Both the position numbers and the translations under genes were made by a program. 64,000 nucleotides of DNA from Pseudomonas sp. RIT-PI-r. Lineage in GTDB: Bacteria; Pseudomonadota; Gammaproteobacteria; Pseudomonadales; Pseudomonadaceae. How positions within the stretch are numbered: the first letter of the stretch is position 1; each line of letters opens with the position of its first letter. The stretch is from positions 248,001 through 312,000 of the forward strand of contig NZ_LIGE01000018.1 in the NCBI RefSeq assembly GCF_001297015.1. Reading direction: 5' to 3'. Of this stretch, positions 14,821-23,309 are shown in pieces. Below the pieces are notes generated by a model that worked only from the letters and a program-made list of their open reading frames with translations, searched no databases and was not told the origin of the DNA.

Positions 14821-17181
14821 TCAGAAGTCGTAGCGACCGGTGACGCCGAGGGTGCGCGGAGTCCCGAGCAGGCCTTCATAGCCGCCGTTGCCGCCCGTCC
14901 ACAGGGTCGTGTAATAGGTTTTGTCGAAGGCGTTTTTCAGCCACAGCGAGATGTCCCACTGACCCTGATTGAAGTCGCCGCGCAGGCCGGTGGAGAGGTT
15001 GACCACTGCGTAGCTCGGGATCTGTCCGTAATCGGAATCCTCGACCGTGCCCACCGCTTTCGAGCGGAAGGCGTAGCTGCCGGTGACGTACGGTTCAAAG
15101 CCGTTATCGAGATTCCATTTGTATTCGCCGTTGGCGTTACCGATCCATTTCGAAGCACCGACCACTTGATGGCCGCTAAGGTCGCAAGAGGCTGGAGCCC
15201 CTGGCGCCTGGCTGATTTCCGGCGGGCACGGCGCATCTTTGTACGAGAGGTAGCTGACGTCGTTGTACGAACCGTTGAAGTTCAGGGTCAGGCCACGCAG
15301 CGGGACGATCGTGCTTTCAAACTCGACGCCGCGCGAGCGCACGGAACCGGCGTTGGTCAGGTATTGCACGCGGTTGACGTCGTCGTAGGCGTTGGTCTGG
15401 TAGGCGTTGACCTGGGTCCAGAACACGTTGGCATTGAGTTGCAGGCGGTGATCCCACAGGGTGCTTTTGAAACCGAGTTCGGCGTTGTTGGCGCGCTCAG
15501 TGCCAATCAAAAGTGAATCGGCGCCCGCCGTCGGTGCAGAGCCGACAGCGAGGTTAACGCCGCCGGATTTCTCGCCGTGGGATAACGTCGCGTAGCCGAG
15601 CACATCGTCAGTGATGCGATAGCTGAGGTTGAGCAATCCGCTAGGGCTGGAACTGTACTGATTGAGATCGCCGGAATCGTAAGCGCCGGTACGACCGCGC
15701 CGCGCGGTGGCGGCAGCACCGGTGACTGCCGCGCCACCGACCGGCGCATCACGCGTTACCCACGCGGATTTTTCTTCATAGGTGCCGCGCACGCCGGCAG
15801 TGAAATCCAGACGCTCGGTGAGGTGCCAGGTGCCTTGGGCGAACAGCGCGAAACTGTCGGTCTTGATGTGGCCGTTGCCGACACTGCCGACATTGGCCAA
15901 CGCGCCACGCGGTGTGCCGTTCCAGATGTCGGCTTGCGGGCCGTAATAGGCGAAGGATTTGTTATCCAGGTCCGAGCCGAAGTAGTAGGCGCCAACCACG
16001 TAATCGAAGAACTCGCCCTTGGGCGAAGCCAGGCGAAATTCCTGTGAATACTGTTTGTCCTCCACCGACACACCGGCGTTGTAGGTCGCCGGGACATTGA
16101 GACCGTCGTCATTTTTCGGGGTGAAATTCCAGAAGCGATACGAGCTGATCGAGGTCAGGGTGAAGTCGCTTGGCAGCGTCCAGTTGGCCTCGACTGAGGT
16201 ACCTCCCTGATGCACGGTGACGTGCTGGTCGTTGTCCAGGTTGACCTTGCGGTGCGAGCCGTTGACCAGCGTTGCGCCAGCGGCAGCCGCGCGCGCCGAG
16301 TAAAGATTGACGCCGTTGATGGTCGGCCCGGTGTTGTACAGCACGCGGGTACCGGCGCTGGAATCCTCTTCGTTGTAGTCGCCAATCCAGCGCAGATTAA
16401 AGTCTTCGTTAGGCTTGAATAGCAGCTGTGCACGAAAGCCTTCGCGCGAGCCGCCGTTCAGATCATGACCGTTGTATTCGTTCTTGATATCGCCGTCGCT
16501 ACGGGTGCGATAAGCGGAAAAACGCCCGGCCAATTCATCGTTGAGCGGTCCGGAAATCGTGCCTTTGGTTTGGAAATAACCGTCTTCGCCAACCGAGGTT
16601 TCGATGCTGCGCTCAGGCGTGAAGGTCGGCGCGCGGGTGCTGATGTTGATCACCCCGGCGGTGGTGTTTTTGCCGAACAGCGTGCCCTGCGGCCCACGCA
16701 AGACTTCGAGCTGTTCGATGTCCATCAAGTCGAACACCGCCATGCCCGGGCGACCCAGATAGACGTTGTCGATGTACAGCCCGACGCTACCTTCGAGACC
16801 ATCGCTCGCCGGGTTATTGCCCAGACCGCGGATCGACACGCTGGACTGCCGCGCATGCATGTAAGCGACGTTGACGCTCGGCACCAATTGCTGCAAATCC
16901 TGAATCCGGTAAACCCGCTGCGTCTCGAGATTCTGGCCGCTGACCACGCTCATCGGCGTTGGCACATCTTGCGAACTTTCTTCCCGGCGGCGAGTGGTCA
17001 CGGTGACCGTTTCCAACTGCGAACTGTTGGCCGCCGGTTTGCCTGCGGGTACCGGCGTCGGCACTTGCGTTTCCGCCGCGTAGCTATGAGTCCAGCTGGC
17101 GCTCCCTGCCAGCAACAGGGCCAGAGGCAGGCGTTTGAGCCGTCGTGGCGTTAGGGGTGACGCAAGGTTCAACGGACTCAT
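14821..17181 (-). CDS. sftP: TonB-dependent outer-membrane receptor, SftP-like
   Basis: The 786-residue receptor starts at the ATG at 17181 with AGGAG upstream; the track-long start at 17214 adds 11 residues with no site. A signal peptide ends near SYAAETQ. A TonB-box-like ETVTVTTRRREES and the plug follow, with RGLGNNPASDGLEGSVGLYI and LEVLRGPQGTLFGKNTTAG. The 22-strand-type barrel ends in VTGRYDF with the terminal Phe. The barrel has no Met and only two Cys. It is divergent from a LysR gene. In P. putida the sulfate-ester regulon includes a TonB receptor called SftP; the symbol here rests on that context. Confidence 0.85.
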   Translation of the reverse strand: MSPLNLASPLTPRRLKRLPLALLLAGSASWTHSYAAETQVPTPVPAGKPAANSSQLETVTVTTRRREESSQDVPTPMSVVSGQNLETQRVYRIQDLQQLVPSVNVAYMHARQSSVSIRGLGNNPASDGLEGSVGLYIDNVYLGRPGMAVFDLMDIEQLEVLRGPQGTLFGKNTTAGVINISTRAPTFTPERSIETSVGEDGYFQTKGTISGPLNDELAGRFSAYRTRSDGDIKNEYNGHDLNGGSREGFRAQLLFKPNEDFNLRWIGDYNEEDSSAGTRVLYNTGPTINGVNLYSARAAAAGATLVNGSHRKVNLDNDQHVTVHQGGTSVEANWTLPSDFTLTSISSYRFWNFTPKNDDGLNVPATYNAGVSVEDKQYSQEFRLASPKGEFFDYVVGAYYFGSDLDNKSFAYYGPQADIWNGTPRGALANVGSVGNGHIKTDSFALFAQGTWHLTERLDFTAGVRGTYEEKSAWVTRDAPVGGAAVTGAAATARRGRTGAYDSGDLNQYSSSPSGLLNLSYRITDDVLGYATLSHGEKSGGVNLAVGSAPTAGADSLLIGTERANNAELGFKSTLWDHRLQLNANVFWTQVNAYQTNAYDDVNRVQYLTNAGSVRSRGVEFESTIVPLRGLTLNFNGSYNDVSYLSYKDAPCPPEISQAPGAPASCDLSGHQVVGASKWIGNANGEYKWNLDNGFEPYVTGSYAFRSKAVGTVEDSDYGQIPSYAVVNLSTGLRGDFNQGQWDISLWLKNAFDKTYYTTLWTGGNGGYEGLLGTPRTLGVTGRYDF

Positions 17182-17270
17182 GGCGCGGCTCCTGGTCAAA
17201 AAACACACAGACATCTTCAGCGCTGCATATTCTTTTAAGTTATTTATTTATGGATTTACAAATATTTACT

Positions 17271-17290
17271 GCATAAGAGATTGCCTTTAT
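17271..17290 (-). promoter_or_regulatory. Candidate sulfur-box-like motif upstream of receptor gene
   Basis: GCATAAGAGATTGCCTTTAT loosely matches the GGAATAAGA...GC...TTTA pattern seen at 21216-21237 and two other sites. It lies 90 bases from the receptor start. Confidence 0.35.
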
Positions 17291-17310
17291 AAGGAGTCGA
17301 CCTAATGCAT

Positions 17311-17322
17311 ATCCAATGCATT
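17311..17322. promoter_or_regulatory. Candidate LysR operator ATCCAATGCATT
   Basis: The 12-mer is the exact reverse complement of AATGCATTGGAT at 23476-23487, in the divergent atsR/atsB promoter region. It lies between the divergent receptor and LysR genes. Confidence 0.45.
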
Positions 17323-17346
17323 TCCCGGATATTTTTTATGTGAAAA

Positions 17347-18291
17347 ATGCATATCGACTTGCGCCAACTTCGTCACTTCATCGCCTTGGCTGAACAACGC
17401 AGCTTCGTCGCCGGCGCGCAGGCGGTGAACCTGTCGCAGTCCGCCTTCAGCCGCAGCATTCAGGCGCTGGAGCACAGCGTCGGCTGCCAGTTGGTTGATC
17501 GCGGGCGCAAGGAATTACCGCCGACCAAACAGGGCCAGGTGCTGCTCGAACATGCACGGCGACTGGTCAGTGGCGCGCAGCAGATGGCGAACGAGATCAG
17601 CCAGTTCAATGGCCTGGAGGCAGGGGAATTGCGCTTCGGTTGTGGACCGGCGCCGGCGGCCGGTTTGATCCCGCGCGCGATTGGCAGCTTCATCGGTCGC
17701 TACCCGAAAGCGCGGGTGCAGTTTCAGGTTGATGATTGGCAGAGTCTGAGCAAGCGACTGATGAGCGAGGAATTCGAATTCTTTGTCGCGGACACACGCT
17801 ACTTCGAGGCGGATCCGGATTATCTGACGCACCGGCTGCGACCGCGCAAATGGCATTTCTGTTGCCGTGCCGGGCATCCGCTGGCGGGTTTCGATAAGGT
17901 CAGCGCCGAGCAGTTGATGAGCTATCCGCTGGCGGTGAGTATTCGGCCGCCAAACTTGCGCAAGGTCATCGTTGACCTCAGTGGGCGGCCGGATTTCACC
18001 CCGAATGTCGAATGTGAAAACAGCTCGAGTCTGCTCAGTGTGGTGCTGCGCTCGGATGCGATCGGGATTGTCGGGGCGTATTCGGATGCGCTGCACCAGG
18101 CCAAGGGTGAATTGGTGTGTTTGCGGATTGAAGGGTTAGCCGATGATCTTGAGGAGCTGTATACGCGTTATGGGATTGTCAGCCGCGCGGGGTATCGGTT
18201 GTCGCCGTTGGCCGAGGCGATGATTGAGCAGATCAAGGTGATTGATGCGGTGGATGAGGAGGTGTGTTCGCTGGATAGACTTGCCGTCTGA
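17347..18291 (+). CDS. LysR-type regulator, paralogue of the SftR-like regulator
   Basis: The 314-residue protein has an N-terminal winged HTH (DLRQLRHFIALAEQRSFVAGAQAVNLSQSAFSRSIQALE, residues 4-42) and a LysR substrate domain starting with ELRFGCGPAPAAGLIP near residue 95. It is clearly related along its whole length to the LysR at 21298-22218 (shared DLRQLR.FIAL, FGCGPAPA, FQVD.W, FEADP, CR.GHPL). It is divergent from the receptor gene and 189 bases ahead of the PMH-like hydrolase gene. It probably controls one or both under sulfur limitation. Confidence 0.9.
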   Translation: MHIDLRQLRHFIALAEQRSFVAGAQAVNLSQSAFSRSIQALEHSVGCQLVDRGRKELPPTKQGQVLLEHARRLVSGAQQMANEISQFNGLEAGELRFGCGPAPAAGLIPRAIGSFIGRYPKARVQFQVDDWQSLSKRLMSEEFEFFVADTRYFEADPDYLTHRLRPRKWHFCCRAGHPLAGFDKVSAEQLMSYPLAVSIRPPNLRKVIVDLSGRPDFTPNVECENSSSLLSVVLRSDAIGIVGAYSDALHQAKGELVCLRIEGLADDLEELYTRYGIVSRAGYRLSPLAEAMIEQIKVIDAVDEEVCSLDRLAV

Positions 18292-18296
18292 TCGAC

Positions 18297-18369
18297 CGCT
18301 ATCGCGAGCAGGCTCACTCCTACATTTGAAATGCATTCCCCTGTAGGAGTGAGCCTGCTCGCGATAGCG
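18297..18369. repeat. REP doublet, GTAGGAGTGAGCCTGCTCGCG family
   Basis: Inverted units CGCGAGCAGGCTCACTCCTA and TAGGAGTGAGCCTGCTCGCG lie six bases after the LysR stop. Confidence 0.9.
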
Positions 18370-18480
18370 CCAGTAAAGGCACCGATGCACTCCCTGCATA
18401 AACCCCATTCCCCAAATGCACTTGCCGAACACCCCCACTGAAAGCGAAAAACCCCACCTGTCTCTCTGACCGGTGAACCC

Positions 18481-20097
18481 ATGTCCAACTCGCCAAACCC
18501 CTTGCGCAACGTGCTGTACATCATGTGCGATCAACTGCGGCGCGATTACCTGTCCTGCTACGGCCATCCGCATCTGCACACACCAAACATCGATCGCCTG
18601 GCCGCCGCCGGCGTGCGTTTCAGCCGCGCCTACACCCAAGGCACGATTTGCGGGCCGTCGCGGATGTCGGCCTATACCGGGCGTTATGTGAGTAGCCATC
18701 AAGTGGCGTGGAACGCCGTGCCGTTGCCGCTGGAAGAACTGACCATCGGCGACTATCTGCGCCCCCACGGCATTCGCACCGCGCTGGTCGGCAAGACCCA
18801 CGCCACCGCGAATGTCGATGCCTTGCAACGGCTGGCGATCAATCCGCAAAGCGAGCAAGCCGAGATCCTCAACGAAGTCGGTTTCGAACCCTACATGCGC
18901 CACGACGGTATCTATCCCGACGATCCGCTGTTCGATGACAAACGCGAATCCGCGCCCTACACCCACTACCTGCGCGAACAGGGTTTCGACGGCAAAAACC
19001 CCTGGCATGACTGGGCCAACGCCGCCGAAGGCGCGAATGGTGAAATCCTCAGCGGCTGGCAAATGCGTCATGCGAATTTGCCAGCACGAATTCCCGAGCA
19101 ACACTCAGAGACTGTCTACACTACAAATCGAGCCATCGACTTCATCACCGAGCAAGGCGAGAAATCCTGGTGTTTACACCTCTCCTACATCAAACCGCAC
19201 TGGCCCTACATCGTACCAGCTCCGTACCACGCTCTGTACAGTACGAAATCGATTCTCGAAACGGTCCGCGCGACGCCCTCCGAAGCCAGCAAACACCCCG
19301 TATACACTGCCTTTCGCCAGCATGAGGAAAGCCTTAACTTTTCCCGTGACGCAGTACGATTGACTGTAATCCCCACCTACATGGGCTTGATCAAGCAAGT
19401 GGATGATCAGCTCGGGCGGCTGTTCGACTTTTTGCAGAGCAATGGACGCTGGGATGACACGCTGATCGTGTTCACCAGCGATCACGGCGACTTTCTGGGC
19501 GATCACTGGCTGGGCGAGAAAGAATTTTTGCTGGAGCAAGCGGTGGGCGTGCCACTGATCGTGCGTGATCCTCGGGCGGCGGCAGATGTCACCCGGGGAA
19601 CGGTGGATGATCGACTGGCGGAAACCATTGATGCGTTACCGACATTCCTTGAAGCATTGGGGCTGCCGGACGCGGCGCATCGGCTCGAGGGGCGTTCCTT
19701 GATTCCACTTCTTCACGGAGAAAACCCGGATTGGCGCCGCTACGCGATCAGCGAATACGACTACGCCTTTCAGGCCCCGGCACGTGAGCGCTTGGGCCAG
19801 CCGATCGATCGTTGCCGGATGACAATGGTGCGCAGCGAGCGCTGGAAATACCTGGCGTACGACGGTTTTCGGCCACAGTTGTTTGATCTGCTGAATGATC
19901 CGCAGGAGTTGTGCGATTTGGGTGATGACCCGGAATTCGCGGCGGTGCGCGAGGAGCATGCGGGGTATTTGTTTGAGTGGGTGCGCGGGTTGAAGCGACG
20001 CACGACCATCAGTCATCAGGAAATCGATTTGCGTGGGCAGCGGTTTCGCTATGGTGAGCCTGAAACCGAGAAGGTCGTGCAGATCGGCGTGTGGTGA
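18481..20097 (+). CDS. Sulfatase-superfamily hydrolase, phosphonate monoester hydrolase-like
   Basis: The 538-residue protein begins NVLYIMCDQLRRDYL, with a likely metal Asp. It has the formylglycine motif TICGPSR with Cys57, the same position as the nucleophile of Rhizobium phosphonate monoester hydrolase (CGPAR there). Further matches to that family are LHLSYIKPHWPYIVPAPYHALY and metal residues FTSDHGDFLGDH. These enzymes cleave phosphonate, phosphate and sulfate esters promiscuously. Context (LysR upstream, AtsK downstream) argues for a sulfate-ester role. No signal peptide is seen, so it is probably cytoplasmic. The start has only a weak ribosome site (GGTGA). Confidence 0.87.
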   Translation: MSNSPNPLRNVLYIMCDQLRRDYLSCYGHPHLHTPNIDRLAAAGVRFSRAYTQGTICGPSRMSAYTGRYVSSHQVAWNAVPLPLEELTIGDYLRPHGIRTALVGKTHATANVDALQRLAINPQSEQAEILNEVGFEPYMRHDGIYPDDPLFDDKRESAPYTHYLREQGFDGKNPWHDWANAAEGANGEILSGWQMRHANLPARIPEQHSETVYTTNRAIDFITEQGEKSWCLHLSYIKPHWPYIVPAPYHALYSTKSILETVRATPSEASKHPVYTAFRQHEESLNFSRDAVRLTVIPTYMGLIKQVDDQLGRLFDFLQSNGRWDDTLIVFTSDHGDFLGDHWLGEKEFLLEQAVGVPLIVRDPRAAADVTRGTVDDRLAETIDALPTFLEALGLPDAAHRLEGRSLIPLLHGENPDWRRYAISEYDYAFQAPARERLGQPIDRCRMTMVRSERWKYLAYDGFRPQLFDLLNDPQELCDLGDDPEFAAVREEHAGYLFEWVRGLKRRTTISHQEIDLRGQRFRYGEPETEKVVQIGVW

Positions 20098-20102
20098 TTC
20101 CG

Positions 20103-20186
20103 GTAGGAGCTGCGGCACGCTGCGATCTTTTGATCCTGATCTTCAAATCAAAAGATCGCAGCCTCGTTTCACTCGACAGCTCCTAC
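20103..20186. repeat. REP doublet, GTAGGAGCTG family, diverged
   Basis: The left unit reads GTAGGAGCTGCGGCACGCTG and the right one ends ACAGCTCCTAC; both carry extra changes. It sits between the convergent hydrolase and atsK genes and may act as their terminator. Confidence 0.85.
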
Positions 20187-20195
20187 AGGAGCCGA

Positions 20196-21116
20196 TCAGA
20201 CGCCGACGATATCTGCGCCTTTGATGGTTTGACTGCGCTGCCCGTTCGCACCCACCGGCACCTCACCTTTGAGTGTCACCCGACGCACTACGCGATCCTG
20301 AGTCCCGTAATCATCAATCGCATAGTGCTGCGTCGAGCGGTTATCCCAGATCGCCACGTCACCGGCCTTCCAGCGCCAGCGCACGGTGTTTTCCTGGCGG
20401 ATCACATGGCTCTGCAAAAGCCCAAACAAATGCGCCGAGTCTGCCTGCGAGTAACCTTTGATGCGTTTAACGAAATGCCCCAACAACAAGCTCTTCTCGC
20501 CGCTGATCGGGTGCACGCGCACCACCGGGTGCTCTGTCTCGTAAACGGTGGAGGTGAAGACCTTGCGATAGCGCTCCAGCTTCTCCGCCGAGACGTCCGG
20601 CTTGGCGCTGGCGTAGTCGTATTCGTTGCTGTGCACGGCGACCAGTTTGTCGGCCAGTTCACGCAACTCGGTTGGCAAGCCGTTGTACGCCGTCGCGGTG
20701 TTGGCCCACAGGGTGTCGCCGCCGAATGCCGGGGCCACTACCGAGCGCAGGATCGAGGCTTTCGGGTAAGCGTCGACGAAGGTCACGTCGGTGTGCCACG
20801 AGTTGGCGCGCTGACCTTCGGCACCGTCCAGCTCAAGCAGATAACGCGTGCCTTCCCGCGACGGCACGGTCGGGTGCGCCACTGGTTCACCGAGCAAATG
20901 GGCGAAGGCTTCCTGGCGCTGATCGTCGAGCTGAGTCTGTTCGCGGAAGAACACGACTTTGTACTGAACCAGTGCCTGTTGAATGGCTTCGATTGTGTCG
21001 GCGTCCAGTTCACCGGACAAATGCACACCACGGATCTCGGCACCGATACGACCGGCCACCGGATGAATTTCCAGCGCATGGACAGCGGGTTTTACTGCGA
21101 GTGCGGCATTGCTCAT
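20196..21116 (-). CDS. atsK: Alkylsulfatase, Fe(II)/2-oxoglutarate-dependent dioxygenase AtsK
   Basis: The 306-residue TauD-family enzyme cleaves medium-chain alkyl sulfate esters to aldehyde and sulfate. The iron ligands are visible at the positions known for P. putida AtsK: His108 and Asp110 in WHTDVTF, and His264 in STQHYAIDD. The 2-oxoglutarate-binding arginines lie near Arg275/Arg279 (RVVRRVTL). Overall the sequence is very close to what I recall of AtsK. There is no Cys and no Met apart from the initiator in 306 residues. It is divergent from the SftR-like LysR gene, with a sulfur-box-like motif 100 bases upstream. The enzyme is cytoplasmic. Confidence 0.95.
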   Translation of the reverse strand: MSNAALAVKPAVHALEIHPVAGRIGAEIRGVHLSGELDADTIEAIQQALVQYKVVFFREQTQLDDQRQEAFAHLLGEPVAHPTVPSREGTRYLLELDGAEGQRANSWHTDVTFVDAYPKASILRSVVAPAFGGDTLWANTATAYNGLPTELRELADKLVAVHSNEYDYASAKPDVSAEKLERYRKVFTSTVYETEHPVVRVHPISGEKSLLLGHFVKRIKGYSQADSAHLFGLLQSHVIRQENTVRWRWKAGDVAIWDNRSTQHYAIDDYGTQDRVVRRVTLKGEVPVGANGQRSQTIKGADIVGV

Positions 21117-21215
21117 GGGTAGACCCTCATCGACTGCTTACGGTTGGACGGCAGCGAAACAACGCTCTATCTATATTCCTTTTACATCTAATAGATATTC
21201 ACATGCTTCGTTGAC

Positions 21216-21237
21216 GGAATAAGAGCTTGCATTTAAA
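21216..21237 (-). promoter_or_regulatory. Candidate sulfur-starvation (CysB-like) box upstream of atsK
   Basis: GGAATAAGAGCTTGCATTTA lies in the atsK-lysR divergent region, 100 bases from atsK. It shares the GGAATAAGA core with 6983 and 10272. Confidence 0.45.
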
Positions 21238-21257
21238 ACCTCTAGCAACCCTCGTCG

Positions 21258-21271
21258 CAAATGCCTTCGAG
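21258..21271. promoter_or_regulatory. Candidate LysR operator CAAATGCCTTCGAG
   Basis: The site resembles CCAATGCATTCGAA, the reverse complement of the site at 23472-23485 in the atsR/atsB region. It sits just before the LysR start. Confidence 0.35.
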
Positions 21272-21297
21272 CTATTTTTAGGATGCCGGAAAAGCAT

Positions 21298-22218
21298 ATG
21301 GATCTTCGCCAGTTGCGTTACTTCATCGCCCTCAACGAACACCGCAGTTTTGTCCGTGCGGCGGACGCGATGGGCATCACTCAACCGGCGTTCAGCCGCA
21401 GTATTCAAGGGCTGGAGCAGGAGTTCGGCTGCGTGCTGGTGGATCGCGGCAACAAGGATTTGCGCCCCACGCCCGAGGGTCAGGTGGTGCTGCAGCACGC
21501 CCTGAGCCTGGTGCAAGGCGCGGCGATGCTCAGCGCTGAAGTGACGCAGATGACCAAGCTCGATGCCGGCGAGGTGCACTTCGGTTGCGGCCCGGCACCG
21601 GCGGTGAAACTGGTACCGGATGCGGTGGCGCAATTCATCAATGCGCACCCGAAAGTGCGCACCTGTTTTCAGGTGGATAACTGGGAAAAACTCAGTCGCG
21701 CGCTGAGCCGTGAAGAGATCGAATTCTTTATCGCCGATATCCGTCATTTCGAGGCGGATCCGAACTTTCAGACCCAGGCGCTGACGCCCAAGCGCGGGGT
21801 GTTTTTCTGCCGTCCGGGGCATCCGTTATTGGCCAAGGAAAGCCTGTCGACCAACGACATGTTCGACTACCCGCTGGCGACCACACGGATCCCGCCGGGC
21901 ATTCGTAAATTGCTGGCGAACCTCAGTGGACGTATCGATTTTTCCCCGACCATCGAGACCGAGCATTTTCCAGCGCTGGTGAAAGTGGTGCTGCAATCGA
22001 ATGCGATTGGCGTGGGCACGGAGGAGGCGTTCGTCGAGGACATCGCCAAGGGTTCGCTGGTGCTGCTGCACTGGCGTAATTTGCCGCAGAACCTGGAGAG
22101 CATGAATGCGCGTTGCGGGATTGTCAGCCGTACCGGGTTCAGGTTGTCGCCGGCGGCGCGGGCGCTGATCGAGACATTGGTGGCGGTGGATCGGCAGGAA
22201 GTCAGCGTCGCTGTTTAA
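21298..22218 (+). CDS. sftR: LysR-type regulator, SftR-like
   Basis: I start the 306-residue protein at the ATG at 21298, where homologues begin (MDLRQLRYFIAL); five more codons are open upstream without a ribosome site. It has the HTH (residues 1-60, FVRAADAMGITQPAFSRSIQGLE) and a co-inducer domain (VHFGCGPAPAVKLVPDAV). In P. putida, SftR controls sulfate-ester genes including atsK, sftP and atsBC. The divergent arrangement with atsK here fits. The symbol is a context-based call, because the paralogue at 17347 could equally be the functional SftR. Confidence 0.85.
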   Translation: MDLRQLRYFIALNEHRSFVRAADAMGITQPAFSRSIQGLEQEFGCVLVDRGNKDLRPTPEGQVVLQHALSLVQGAAMLSAEVTQMTKLDAGEVHFGCGPAPAVKLVPDAVAQFINAHPKVRTCFQVDNWEKLSRALSREEIEFFIADIRHFEADPNFQTQALTPKRGVFFCRPGHPLLAKESLSTNDMFDYPLATTRIPPGIRKLLANLSGRIDFSPTIETEHFPALVKVVLQSNAIGVGTEEAFVEDIAKGSLVLLHWRNLPQNLESMNARCGIVSRTGFRLSPAARALIETLVAVDRQEVSVAV

Positions 22219-22291
22219 AGATCAAAAGATCGCAGCCTGCGGCAGCTCCTACCTGGATCGATGTAGGAGCTGCCGCAGGCTGCGATCTTTT
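22217..22291. repeat. REP doublet, GTAGGAGCTGCCGC family
   Basis: Two near-perfect inverted units (GCAGCCTGCGGCAGCTCCTA and TAGGAGCTGCCGCAGGCTGC) separate the convergent LysR and atsR genes. Confidence 0.92.
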
Positions 22292-22295
22292 GCTT

Positions 22296-23309
22296 TTAGA
22301 GCTTGGCCGCTGCAAGCTCAGGCGCCACCCAATCGTTGACCTTGAACGGCTTGCGAATCAGTCTCTGCTGCGCCGCCAGATCGACCTTGTCCTGCAAGCT
22401 ACCCAGGAACGCCGGATCCAGCGTCGACGGGAATACTTCGCTCAGTTTCTGATCTTTCAAATCTTCAGTGAGGATCACCGGCGGATAACTCGCCAGCCCC
22501 GACACCAACTGCACGTACGCATCCTTGTTGCTGTCCTGCGTCAGCCACTCTACTGCCTGCTGCTGCGCCTTCAACAACTTCGCCACCGCCTCCGGATGCC
22601 CATCAACAAACTTGCCGCTGCCCACTAGCACCGACTGCACACTGCCGGCCCCGCCCAAATCCTTGGTGTTCAGCGGCAACTCGGCCAAGCCCTTGACTTG
22701 CAATGCAGCCAACCCGGAACTGCCCCACGATGCATCGATCTGCTTCGCCGCCAGCGCAGCGGTCGCGCCGGTGAAGTCGAGGTTGATGACTTTCAGATCC
22801 TTCTCGCTCAAGCCCTGGCTGGCCAGTGCCGCATCAAACGACAACTGCGTCGCGGTACCCTTGAAGATCGCCACACGCTTGCCCTTCAAATCCTGCAAGG
22901 TCTTGATCCCGGAACCCGGCACCACGCCCAGATACTGCTTCACCCCACGCGCACCGGCACTGAGCAGCCGCGTATCGAGGCCGTTGGACTTGCCAATGAT
23001 CGCCGCCAGGTCCCCGAGATACGCCAGATCAACCTGATCATTGGCAAACGCCTCATTGATCACCGGCCCCGCACCCTTAAAGAAATTCCACTGAATCTTG
23101 ATGCCCTGATCGGCAAAGGCCTTTTCGAAGATCTGTTGATCACGCAACACGTCGACCACACCGCCGCCGCTGTGCTGGGTTCCGGCGCTCAGGTCAGGCA
23201 CGGCGATGCGGATTTCCTTCAACTCATCGGCATGCGCCGTCAGCGTGAGAAAACCCGCCAGCGCCGGGGCGGCAAACAGACTGATGACACGTTTGAAAGG
23301 AAGGTTCAT
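22296..23309 (-). CDS. atsR: Sulfate-ester/sulfonate-type ABC binding protein AtsR
   Basis: The 337-residue periplasmic protein has a Sec signal ending LTAHADELKE and an NMT1/THI5/SsuA-like body. Motifs are IRIAVPDLSAG, NEAFANDQVDLAYLGDLAAIIGKSNG, LKGKRVAIFKGTATQLSF and QIDASWGSSGLAALQ. In Pseudomonas, atsR encodes the binding protein of the sulfate-ester importer, with atsB as permease and atsC as ATPase. Here it is divergent from atsBCA. The protein has neither Cys nor Met after the initiator, in keeping with high-level synthesis under sulfur starvation. It stops at a REP element. Confidence 0.9.
   Translation of the reverse strand: MNLPFKRVISLFAAPALAGFLTLTAHADELKEIRIAVPDLSAGTQHSGGGVVDVLRDQQIFEKAFADQGIKIQWNFFKGAGPVINEAFANDQVDLAYLGDLAAIIGKSNGLDTRLLSAGARGVKQYLGVVPGSGIKTLQDLKGKRVAIFKGTATQLSFDAALASQGLSEKDLKVINLDFTGATAALAAKQIDASWGSSGLAALQVKGLAELPLNTKDLGGAGSVQSVLVGSGKFVDGHPEAVAKLLKAQQQAVEWLTQDSNKDAYVQLVSGLASYPPVILTEDLKDQKLSEVFPSTLDPAFLGSLQDKVDLAAQQRLIRKPFKVNDWVAPELAAAKL

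Noticed and set aside
18297..18369. CRISPR array or attachment site from repeated GTAGGAGTGAG units
   Set aside because: Units are inverted pairs scattered over the window, as for REP elements, and have no regular spacers.
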